Positions 1 through 7,461 of a stretch of DNA of 64,000 bases are shown here, piece after piece; the first letter of the stretch is position 1, and every line of letters starts with the position of its first letter. Origin of the DNA: Paenibacillus andongensis (GTDB taxonomy: Bacteria; Bacillota; Bacilli; Paenibacillales; NBRC-103111); assembly GCF_025369935.1 (NCBI RefSeq), contig NZ_CP104467.1:445501-509500 (forward strand). Reading direction: 5' to 3'. Under the pieces are notes generated by a model. It searched no databases and was not told where the DNA came from. It worked only from the letters and a program-made list of their open reading frames with translations. A program made the position numbers and the translations under genes.

Positions 1-1
1 C

Positions 2-1216
2 AGAGGCTTCTCCGAAATAGGACTACGCAAAATGAGCGACGTGCTGTCACGGCATGTCGAGTCCGGGAAGATTCCTGGGCTCGTCGCCCTGGTCAGCCGG
101 AACGGTGAGACGCATGCCCTTGCGCTAGGTACAATGCGCCCAGAAGGTGGCGCGCCAATGCGCCGGGATACGATCTTCCGGATGGCGTCCACTTCCAAGA
201 TGGTTGGGGCAGCGGCGGTAATGGTCCTGCTCGACGATTGTAAGATTCATCTGGATGACCCTGTAGACACATGGCTGCCCGAACTCGCCAACCGGCAAGT
301 GTTGAAACGGGCCGACGGACCGCTGGATGAAACTGTACCGGCGCGTCGTCCGGTCACCGTACGGGATCTGTTGTCCTCCACATTCGGGCTCGGCGTAGAT
401 CTGACTTTGATGGGCTCCCCAGTCCAAAACGCGATCTTCGAGAATGGACTATTCGACATGCCAGGGATGGAGTTGCCTGACCCCGACGAGTGGATGCGCC
501 GCCTTGGCACAATCCCGCTGAGCTACCAGCCCGGAGAACGGTGGCAATACCACGTCAGCAATGAAGTGCTCGGCGTGCTCGTTGCTAGGGTCACAGGTCA
601 GACGTTCGAGACGTTCCTGCGTGAACGCATCCTCGATCCACTGGGGATGAAGGACACTGGCTTCTACGTGCCCGAGAGTAAGATTGACCGGTTGCCGCCA
701 GCCTTCAACCCCGATCCGCAGACCGGAGAGTTCAACGTATGGGACGAAGCTGTAGGCGGACGTTACAGCAAGCCTCCAGTGTTCCAAGCAGGCGGCGGGG
801 GGCTGCTCTCAACAGTCGATGATTATCACGCGTTCTTACAGATGCTATTGAACCAAGGGATGCATGGTACCGAACGGATCCTGTCCCGGCCCGCTGTCAA
901 GCTGATGACCACCAACTGCCTCACACCCGAGCAACAAGTTTTCCGAGATGACCTGGCCAAAAATAACGTCCACTTGTCGCACGGCCAAGGGATACAAGGC
1001 GGCTGGGGCTTCGGGATGGCGGTGCGCACTTACCTCGGCGACTACGCGTCCATCGGCCAGTTCGGCTGGGACGGCGGAACCGGCACCTCGGCGTACGCCG
1101 ACCCGGACAAACAGCTTACCGGAATCCTGCTCACCCAGGTTGGGATGTCCACTCCGGATGCGATGCGGGTTATCCAAGACTTCTGGACCACGGTCTACCA
1201 GTCAATCGAAGACTAA
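2..1216 (+). CDS. serine beta-lactamase-like hydrolase, 5' end cut by window edge
   Basis: This is a class C beta-lactamase/penicillin-binding-protein-fold serine hydrolase; members include esterases, peptidases and true beta-lactamases, so the substrate cannot be named. Counting from the ATG at 32, the S-x-x-K active-site motif is S53-T-S-K56, the tyrosine motif is Y173 in WQYHVSNEVLG, and a GWDGGTGTS stretch near the C-terminus sits where these enzymes carry the third motif. The reading frame stays open to base 2 and encodes GFSEIGLRK before that ATG. This resembles the N-terminal lead-in usual in the family, and the ATG has only a weak ribosome site, so the true start probably lies left of the window. 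No signal peptide is visible in what remains. Codon use is clearly more GC-rich than in the genes that follow, which hints at acquisition from a high-GC donor. Confidence 0.85.
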   Translation, partial: RGFSEIGLRKMSDVLSRHVESGKIPGLVALVSRNGETHALALGTMRPEGGAPMRRDTIFRMASTSKMVGAAAVMVLLDDCKIHLDDPVDTWLPELANRQVLKRADGPLDETVPARRPVTVRDLLSSTFGLGVDLTLMGSPVQNAIFENGLFDMPGMELPDPDEWMRRLGTIPLSYQPGERWQYHVSNEVLGVLVARVTGQTFETFLRERILDPLGMKDTGFYVPESKIDRLPPAFNPDPQTGEFNVWDEAVGGRYSKPPVFQAGGGGLLSTVDDYHAFLQMLLNQGMHGTERILSRPAVKLMTTNCLTPEQQVFRDDLAKNNVHLSHGQGIQGGWGFGMAVRTYLGDYASIGQFGWDGGTGTSAYADPDKQLTGILLTQVGMSTPDAMRVIQDFWTTVYQSIED

Positions 1217-1669
1217 CACCGATGGTTCTTTACTAACGGGGAAATTTAATAAAACAGTAGCAGTTCAGGACTTTATTTTCTCGTCTTTGGCTGCTACTTT
1301 TCTTATTTATGGGCATGGGGTACCGCCACGGGAAGTGGCAAGCTTACCCCTATTTGGCATGCGTGGTGGATTTTCTCGCCTATTGTTGCACGAAATACAA
1401 CATTACACGGATAAGCAAGCTGATGTTCAAACCCACGCACCCAAGGAAGGTAGATGTAGCCTTTCTGTATTACCAGGCAATCGGATATATCTACTTGGCT
1501 GCCACTTCCGTGCAATAACCGCCGTTCCAGCAGACAGAGTCACAGATATCATCGCTCAGTTCCCAAACAAACTTCTGATCCTTTATTAAAAAAATATATT
1601 TAAATTAGATATACTATATTGTAATATATATTTAAAAAGATATATCATTATGGATGTGGCACTTATAAA
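1217..1669. other. intergenic region without a convincing gene
   Basis: This 450-base stretch has no coding frame with a plausible ribosome site and family match. It holds a possible hairpin (GTAGCAG near 1257 with CTGCTAC near 1290) just after the hydrolase gene. It also holds a loose inverted pair, GGAAGTGGCA near 1332 and TGCCACTTCC near 1500. From about 1590 it becomes extremely AT-rich and carries two AGATATA-type motifs (1607-1613 and 1639-1646) that recur at the sugar-locus promoter. Confidence 0.5.
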
Positions 1670-1693
1670 ATGACTAAGGGAGTGGGCACAACG

Positions 1694-4330
1694 ATGACGA
1701 GTGTTTTTTCGTTAGACAGCACTACGGTCCAGAGAATCGAAGATAAAATGCGATTCAAACGGGCAGTGGCGAAAGCCAGGGAGAAAGAGCTTTTCGACAT
1801 TTTTGAGAAGCCGATGAAGGAAGAAGAATTGTGGGCTCTTAAATTTTTATATGTGTACATGCCGCTGAACGATTTGGCGGATTATGAGGGATGTCTCTTT
1901 CTAAGCCATGTGCGAACTACGCTTGAAATTCGTGAAGATGTGGAATGGGGAAGACGTGTACCCGATCACGAGTTTCTTCATTTTGTGCTTCCATATCGAG
2001 TCAACAATGAAAACATCGAGGATAGCCGGGGATGGTTCTTCGGACAATTAGTTGATCGGGTCAAGAACCTTTCGATGGAACAGGCTATTTTGGAAATCAA
2101 TCACTGGTGCCATGAGAAAGCGACTTATGTCGGGTGCGATCCGCGAACGGTTTCCCCGCTGACGATGGTCCGCAATACGCTGGGAAGGTGCGGAGAACAG
2201 TCGACTCTATTGGTGGCGGCACTAAGGAGTTTGTGTATTCCTGCTCGTCAGTGTTATACACCGCGATGGGCGCATTGCGATTCGAATCATGCTTGGGTGG
2301 AGGCGTGGGCCGACGGGAAATGGCATTTTCTTGGTGCGTGCGAGCCGGAGCCTCGGCTGAATGAGGGGTGGTTTCGAGGGCCGGCTAAGCGGGCGATGCT
2401 CGTCAACACTCGCGTTGCAGCCAACTATCCAGGTCCGGAGGAGCTTACTTTAGCACATCCTTGGTACTCTGAAATCAATTTGTTGAGACCTTACGCCCCA
2501 AGTAAAAAGATTACGATCAGGGTCAGGGACGAGAAGGGAAACCCGGTGCCCGGTGCTACTGTCATTTTCCAAGTGTACAACTTTGCTGATTTCTCTCCTA
2601 TTGCTACCATACCGTCAGACGAGCGAGGGGAAGCTTTCTTAACCGCAGGCTTTGGTGATTTGTTGATTCATTCGGTCTCAGGTCATCTTTGGGGGATGAA
2701 AAAAATTAGTGTGCAGGATGCCGATGTGTTCGTGATTCAATTGTCCGATAATCTGCCGCAGGATGGGATCAGTGTTTTCGACATGGTCCCCCCGCAGGAG
2801 CTGCCGGATGCAGCGGAAGACGCTATCACCGATGCCGAAAAACAAGAGAACAACCGTCGTATTCAGGAGGGCGCGAGCATCAGGAAAAAATATGAAGCTT
2901 CCTTCGTAGATGCCCTTCAGGCAGATGAATTGGCGAAAAAGTTGTCTTTACCCGCGAGCAGGGTCAGGGACATATTGGAGAAGGCGCGTGGTAATAGTCA
3001 CGAAATCGCTGCTTTTTTGCAAGAATATACGCCGAAATACGGCGAATGGACTTTGAAACTGCTAGAGAGTTTGAACGTTAAAGATTTGACGGATACCTTA
3101 GGGTCAACGCTTGCCGATCATCTTGTCCAGTCCGCTGCTTATCATGATAAATGGGATGAAGAGACGTTTATGCGTTACATCCTTTGTCCAAGAGTTCATT
3201 TTGAGATGATAAGGCCTTATAGGAAATTTTTTCAGGAACAATTCACAGATTTGGAGCAACGAAGTTTTCGAGAGGATCCCGTCAAGTTGGTTGATTGGCT
3301 TTCGGAGCACTTTGAGATTGTGGAAGATCTGAATTATTATCAGGGAATGGCGACACCCATAGGGAGCTTCCGCTTGCAAAAAGGCGACCGTTTGAGTCGC
3401 GACATTCTTTTCGTAGCGCTGGCACGAAGCTTAGGGATCCCTTCGCGTCTTGAACCAAGTGAACGGAGTCCTCAATTTCTAGATGGTGAGACGTGGAAGG
3501 ACGTTGTATTTAAGCAGCAGGGCGACCATAAACCGATGGACTTGTCAGATAACAAGGAAATAGGGAGCATCAAGTTCATGGCAAATGCTGCAGCCGATAA
3601 TGATTTGGAATATTTCCGGAACTTTTCTTTGGCGCGCTTTGAAAATGGCCAGTACAAGACGCTTCAATTCACCGCTGGCAAAAAGGACTTCTATGAGGAG
3701 CCGCTTGTTGTGAAGTCCGGCAATTACCGGTTAACGACAGGTACGCGATTGCCGGATGGGACGGCTAGGGTCCAATTCGCGATGTTTACTGTTTTACCAG
3801 ATAGAACTACGGAAGTTATGCCTGCTTTTACGAAGGAATCCGTTCAAGCACCTGTTTTGGGAGCGGTTAATTCCGAAATGTCTCTTTCTTTTTTCAATGG
3901 TAAAGGAGCTGCGCTAGGGGAATTAGCCGAAGGTCGCGGTCTACTCATGGCATGGATCGATCCGGATAGGGAACCTACGAAGCATTTGATCAGGGAGCTC
4001 CGAGAGCTTTCTAAGGAGTATGACGAATGGGGTGGCTCTATTTGTCTGGTTGTAGAGGATGATAAAGTGACTGCTGCGTTTCAGCCGAACGCTTACGAAG
4101 GCATGCCTGCTGAAACAGATTTTGCAAAAGACGTCTCCGGCAAAGGCCTGCAATCCGTATTGTCTGGTATTCAGACGGAGACGGAGCTTCAATCCAATCT
4201 TCCGCTTGTTTTTGTGGTGGACCGCGAGTGCCGCATCCGATATCTGTCTGCCGGTTATAAGCTGGGTATCGGTAAAGAGGCGCTGCAAGTTGTAAGGCAG
4301 TTGGATGAAGTGTCTGTTTGGGCCCAATAA
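1694..4330 (+). CDS. large transglutaminase-fold protein
   Basis: This is an 878-residue protein with a transglutaminase/papain-fold core at about residues 110-250. The candidate nucleophile lies in GRCGEQSTLLVAALRS, the histidine in SNHAWVEAW, and the acidic position in WHFLGACEPEP, the usual Cys-His-Asp order. A carbohydrate-binding or Ig-like module with the signature GNPVPGATVIFQV follows the core. The long C-terminal half includes a second stretch, LSRDILFVALARSLGIPSR, that resembles a degenerate transglutaminase repeat. No signal peptide or membrane segment is seen, so a cytoplasmic location is likely. I chose the ATG at 1694 because AAGGGAG lies 11 bases before it; an in-frame ATG at 1670 has no ribosome site. 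The cellular substrate is unknown; related large proteins probably act on peptides or protein cross-links. It stands alone between the hydrolase and the GntR-type regulator. Confidence 0.75.
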   Translation: MTSVFSLDSTTVQRIEDKMRFKRAVAKAREKELFDIFEKPMKEEELWALKFLYVYMPLNDLADYEGCLFLSHVRTTLEIREDVEWGRRVPDHEFLHFVLPYRVNNENIEDSRGWFFGQLVDRVKNLSMEQAILEINHWCHEKATYVGCDPRTVSPLTMVRNTLGRCGEQSTLLVAALRSLCIPARQCYTPRWAHCDSNHAWVEAWADGKWHFLGACEPEPRLNEGWFRGPAKRAMLVNTRVAANYPGPEELTLAHPWYSEINLLRPYAPSKKITIRVRDEKGNPVPGATVIFQVYNFADFSPIATIPSDERGEAFLTAGFGDLLIHSVSGHLWGMKKISVQDADVFVIQLSDNLPQDGISVFDMVPPQELPDAAEDAITDAEKQENNRRIQEGASIRKKYEASFVDALQADELAKKLSLPASRVRDILEKARGNSHEIAAFLQEYTPKYGEWTLKLLESLNVKDLTDTLGSTLADHLVQSAAYHDKWDEETFMRYILCPRVHFEMIRPYRKFFQEQFTDLEQRSFREDPVKLVDWLSEHFEIVEDLNYYQGMATPIGSFRLQKGDRLSRDILFVALARSLGIPSRLEPSERSPQFLDGETWKDVVFKQQGDHKPMDLSDNKEIGSIKFMANAAADNDLEYFRNFSLARFENGQYKTLQFTAGKKDFYEEPLVVKSGNYRLTTGTRLPDGTARVQFAMFTVLPDRTTEVMPAFTKESVQAPVLGAVNSEMSLSFFNGKGAALGELAEGRGLLMAWIDPDREPTKHLIRELRELSKEYDEWGGSICLVVEDDKVTAAFQPNAYEGMPAETDFAKDVSGKGLQSVLSGIQTETELQSNLPLVFVVDRECRIRYLSAGYKLGIGKEALQVVRQLDEVSVWAQ

Positions 4331-4357
4331 GCACGCTTGATAATTTGGTATATTTAA

Positions 4358-4386
4358 TTTACAATGTTGGTATAGATTTTTATATC
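4358..4386 (+). promoter_or_regulatory. candidate sigma-A promoter of the GntR/LacI-type regulator gene
   Basis: TTTACA (4358-4363) and TATATC (4381-4386) are separated by 17 bases, and the regulator start codon follows about 38 bases downstream. The -10 match is moderate. Confidence 0.4.
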
Positions 4387-4423
4387 AAATTGTCTAAGAG
4401 ATGCCTGGACGACTGGAAGTGAT

Positions 4424-5572
4424 GTGTTGGAATTGGATAGTAAACCGCTTTATATGAAGATTTTGAGCGATTTGAAAGAAAAGATTAGATCCGGGGAGTA
4501 TGTGCCTGAGCAGCAGCTTCCGACCGAAGTAGAGCTTGCGATGTCGTACGGCGTCAGCCGGATTACATCCAAACGCGCCTTGATCGAGCTGGAGCGGGAA
4601 GGCATGATATATCGCAAACGCGGCAGCGGAAGCTACGTGAAATATCCGGAAGATGCCGTCGATACGGGTATCCCAAACACAGCGCACCCCATCATCGCTA
4701 TGATATTGCCTTATATGGCTACAAGTGAGCTTGATTATATCAAGGGAGCCCACGATTATTTGGACTCTAAAGGCTATTATTTGAGCATACACAACAGCAA
4801 TTGGAAAAAGGAAAAAGAAAAAGAGATACTTGCCAAGGTGCCGAAAAGCGGCCTGAGCGGAATCATCTTGTATCCAATTAGCACGATCAGCAACATCGAT
4901 GTGATTAATGCACTCTATTGGAACGATTATCCGATTGTGACGATCGATCAATATTTCGATAGCTTGCCTATCAGCAGTGTCGTATCCGACAATTTTGAAG
5001 GCGGGTATTTAACTGCCAAAAGATTGATTGAACTTGGGCACGAACGAATCGCTTTTGTCTCCAGTGTAAGCATTGAATACCGCAGTTCTGTAAGAGACAG
5101 GTACCTCGGTTATTGCAAAGCGCTAAAAGACCATAAGATGCCGATCGATTCCGAGCTCGTGCTGACGGATTTCTATCGTGAGTTGAACGGGGCAAATGCG
5201 AAAGGATTTTACCAATCGTTGATTGCAAAATTGAGGCAGATGAAGGTTACTGCTCTTCAAGTTGAGCATGATCATCTTGCTGTCGATCTGCTCAAAAGCG
5301 CTTTGGAAATGGGAATTGGCGTTCCGGAGCAGCTATCCATAGCGGGCTTTGACGACCATGAAATAGCCAGGCATGTTGAAGTTCCCTTATCTTCGGTTGG
5401 CCAAGATTATTACTCGATTGGGCGCCAGGCGGCGGAAATCATCATTCGGAGGATAGAGAACGCGGATACCGAGCAATACAAAATTAAGACTCCGGTGCGA
5501 TGGGTAGAACGCGAATCTACTGGGCCACGTCCGAATCCTTATACGACTGATCTGCCAGCCGTTCAACTATAA
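4424..5572 (+). CDS. GntR-HTH / LacI-sensor transcriptional regulator (AraR-like architecture)
   Basis: Residues 1-75 form a GntR-type winged helix (KPLYMKILSDLKEKIRSGEY, LPTEVELAMSYGVSRITSKR, EREGMIYRKRGSGSYV). Residues of about 90-370 are a periplasmic-binding-protein-like sugar sensor of the LacI type (GGYLTAKRLIELGHERIAFV and SIAGFDDHEIARHVEVPLSSV). This is the architecture of B. subtilis AraR, where sugar binding releases DNA. It ends 425 bases before the first gene of the sugar-uptake locus and is closed by a strong terminator, so it is the natural candidate regulator of that locus; this is inference. The start may be GTG 4424 or, better spaced from GGAAG at 4415-4419, TTG 4427. The ligand is not evident from sequence. 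Confidence 0.9.
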   Translation: MLELDSKPLYMKILSDLKEKIRSGEYVPEQQLPTEVELAMSYGVSRITSKRALIELEREGMIYRKRGSGSYVKYPEDAVDTGIPNTAHPIIAMILPYMATSELDYIKGAHDYLDSKGYYLSIHNSNWKKEKEKEILAKVPKSGLSGIILYPISTISNIDVINALYWNDYPIVTIDQYFDSLPISSVVSDNFEGGYLTAKRLIELGHERIAFVSSVSIEYRSSVRDRYLGYCKALKDHKMPIDSELVLTDFYRELNGANAKGFYQSLIAKLRQMKVTALQVEHDHLAVDLLKSALEMGIGVPEQLSIAGFDDHEIARHVEVPLSSVGQDYYSIGRQAAEIIIRRIENADTEQYKIKTPVRWVERESTGPRPNPYTTDLPAVQL

Positions 5573-5578
5573 ACAACG

Positions 5579-5618
5579 AACCTTCCCGGGTGTTAGGCAT
5601 GCCTACGGGAAGGTTTTA
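5579..5618 (+). terminator. rho-independent terminator after the GntR/LacI regulator
   Basis: A 10-bp perfect stem AACCTTCCCG / CGGGAAGGTT (5579-5588 with 5606-5615) has an inner palindrome around TAGGCATGCCTA and is followed by a short T run. Confidence 0.85.
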
Positions 5619-5756
5619 TATTTACACGAAAGAATTTTTGGGGCTTAGGTGAAGCTGCTTTGCATCAACCTATATTAACGTCCTCAATCAAGGATAGGGT
5701 AAGCCTTTTATTGTGCACAGGATAAATTGAGTATAACTAAAGTTATTTATTTTTAC

Positions 5757-5834
5757 AAAAGATATATTAACTATTTACAAAGATAGGTCATTTCGCTATA
5801 ATCTTATTAAAGAACGAGGTTAAAGATATATCTA
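5757..5834. promoter_or_regulatory. promoter of the mannosidase-type sugar locus with flanking AGATATAT boxes
   Basis: A near-consensus sigma-A promoter is seen: TTTACA at 5774-5779, a 17-base spacer, and TATAAT at 5797-5802. It is flanked by two copies of one motif, AAAAGATATATTA at 5757-5769 and AAAGATATATCTA at 5822-5834. The second contains the perfect palindrome AGATATATCT. One copy sits just upstream of the -35 box and one about 15-20 bases into the transcript, a layout suited to a repressor. The GntR/LacI regulator encoded upstream is the likely binder, by inference. Confidence 0.6.
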
Positions 5835-5947
5835 ATTGTGTCGATTCTTCTGAATAAGGTGAATGAAACATCCATACTATTTTAGTTGGCATACATAACT
5901 CGGGTGTTACACAATGGGATTCAACTTGTTCTTGTAAAGAGATTGTT

Positions 5948-5962
5948 TTGTAAGCGTTTTAA
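5948..5962 (+). promoter_or_regulatory. candidate CcpA cre site
   Basis: TTGTAAGCGTTTTAA matches the cre consensus WTGWAARCGYWWWCW at 14 of 15 positions. It lies in the untranslated leader, 35 bases before the first binding-protein gene, where CcpA binding would block elongating polymerase. This would place the whole locus under carbon catabolite repression. Confidence 0.6.
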
Positions 5963-5996
5963 TTTTTTCAAATCCAAAGGATAGTGAGGGGTTCGA

Positions 5997-7388
5997 ATGA
6001 AAGCGTTTAAATTACTTGCAGTTCCAGTAGCTCTTACGATGGTCGCGGGTGTAGTTGGTTGTTCGCAAGGCACGGTTAACAAGACTTCGCCGACCCCACA
6101 GTCAACTGCACAAGCAGCAGCGACGCCGCAGCAAAGTGCGAAACCGGAAGAAAAGAAAGTTGATTTGAAAGGTCAAAGCATAAAAATTGGTGCCTGGTAT
6201 GACGGAGCCGACCCAAGAACAGCGAAAGAGAAAGGCCCAGCCGAAGAAGCACAAATCAAATTAATTGAAGCTGCTGAGAAGAAATATAACTGTAAAATCG
6301 AGTTTGTTAAATTCGGGGATTACGACAAATACGTTGAGAATTTCACGACCACTTCGCTTTCTGGACAGCCGTTCGCGGATATCGTGCGACTGGAATTGTT
6401 CTGGTCGTTCCCGCAGCTTGTGAACAAGGGATTTGTTCAGCCTATCGATCAATGGATCAAGGTATCTGATCCGAAATATATCGATTGGATGAGAGCAGGC
6501 GGCAGCTACAAGGGCCAACAATACGGGTTGGTTGATTCCGCACCGTCCCCGTACGGTATCTTCTATAATAAAACGTTGGTGCAGAAGCTAGGTCTGGAAG
6601 ATCCGTACGAACTGCAGCAAAAAGGCCAATGGACGTGGGAGAAGTTCCGCGAGTTCTCCAAGAAAGCGACGCAGGACACGAATGGTGACGGTAAAACGGA
6701 CGTATGGGGCATCACAGGCGCTTATGGCAAAGTGAAAGCTTTCACGGAGCAATTGGTATATACGAATAAAGGATCTGTAGATAAAGATGCGAGCGGGGCC
6801 ATCAAGTTCTCATTGAACAGTGAAAACGCCATGCAAGCGCTGCAATACGCATCTGATCTGTTCAACGTGGACAAATCAATCGAACAGCCGATTCCAGAAG
6901 ATGCCAGCAAAGAGTTTGTAGCCGGCAAAGGCGTTATGTACGCGGGCTTCAGCTGGGAACTAGGTGGTTTGAAGGATAACATGAAGGGTCAAGAACTCGG
7001 TTATGTTTTCTTCCCGAAAGGTCCGAAAGCCGACAAATATGTGTCTTATACGCCATTCGGCAACATGTGGATGGTCTCCAAGTATTCGAAAAATGCGGAA
7101 GTTGCCCTGCATATTATGGACGAAATCAGCTTGAACGAAGAAGGCAGAAAGCTTTCCGAGCAATCTTGGCAGCAGTCCTACCCGAACAAAGAGTCCATGG
7201 ATACACGTAAGCAAATGTCAAACAACATTAATTACATTTCTTACTATGGAATTCCTGATGGAGAAAAATTGTTCGAAGGCATTGTGAAAGACATCACAGA
7301 AGGTAAAGTATCTCCGGCAACGGCGGTAGACAAAGTGAAACCGCAATTCGAAGCCAAGATCAGTAAACTGCTCGAGGATAGCAAATAA
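5997..7388 (+). CDS. extracellular sugar-binding lipoprotein (ABC importer, family 1)
   Basis: This 463-residue solute-binding protein has a lipoprotein signal ending in AGVVGC, which predicts lipidation at Cys22 and anchoring to the outer face of the membrane. A Ser/Thr/Pro/Gln-rich linker follows, then a family 1 extracellular solute-binding fold (GQPFADIVRLELFWSFPQLV, YGIFYNKTLVQKLGL, and the DTNGDGKTDVWGITG stretch typical of the class). It is the first gene after the locus promoter, with GTGAGGGG as ribosome site. It should deliver an oligosaccharide to the permease pair at 10423-12281 and/or 17039-18904. The sugar is not identifiable from sequence; the mannosidase and GH20-like genes downstream suggest a mannose- or hexosamine-containing glycan. 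Confidence 0.92.
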   Translation: MKAFKLLAVPVALTMVAGVVGCSQGTVNKTSPTPQSTAQAAATPQQSAKPEEKKVDLKGQSIKIGAWYDGADPRTAKEKGPAEEAQIKLIEAAEKKYNCKIEFVKFGDYDKYVENFTTTSLSGQPFADIVRLELFWSFPQLVNKGFVQPIDQWIKVSDPKYIDWMRAGGSYKGQQYGLVDSAPSPYGIFYNKTLVQKLGLEDPYELQQKGQWTWEKFREFSKKATQDTNGDGKTDVWGITGAYGKVKAFTEQLVYTNKGSVDKDASGAIKFSLNSENAMQALQYASDLFNVDKSIEQPIPEDASKEFVAGKGVMYAGFSWELGGLKDNMKGQELGYVFFPKGPKADKYVSYTPFGNMWMVSKYSKNAEVALHIMDEISLNEEGRKLSEQSWQQSYPNKESMDTRKQMSNNINYISYYGIPDGEKLFEGIVKDITEGKVSPATAVDKVKPQFEAKISKLLEDSK

Positions 7389-7403
7389 ACACGCATGATG
7401 CCA

Positions 7404-7438
7404 TGCCCCTAATTCCATGCAAGCAGGGATTAGGGGCA
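7404..7438 (+). other. intercistronic hairpin after the binding-protein gene
   Basis: A perfect 10-bp inverted repeat, TGCCCCTAAT (7404-7413) and ATTAGGGGCA (7429-7438), lies 16 bases after the stop and before the next ribosome site, with no T run. Hairpins in this position usually protect binding-protein mRNA from 3' decay and set a higher level than for downstream genes; that role is inferred. Confidence 0.6.
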
Positions 7439-7461
7439 AAGCTTAGAAAGGGGGAAAACCC

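Noticed and set aside
948..1589. 213-residue plus-strand frame overlapping the hydrolase gene
   Set aside because: Its first half is the out-of-frame shadow of the hydrolase; the rest is composition-biased with no ribosome site or motif.
1590..1660. AT-rich segment as a replication origin or iteron set
   Set aside because: There is no DnaA box pattern or initiator gene; the AT run is short and lies at a promoter.
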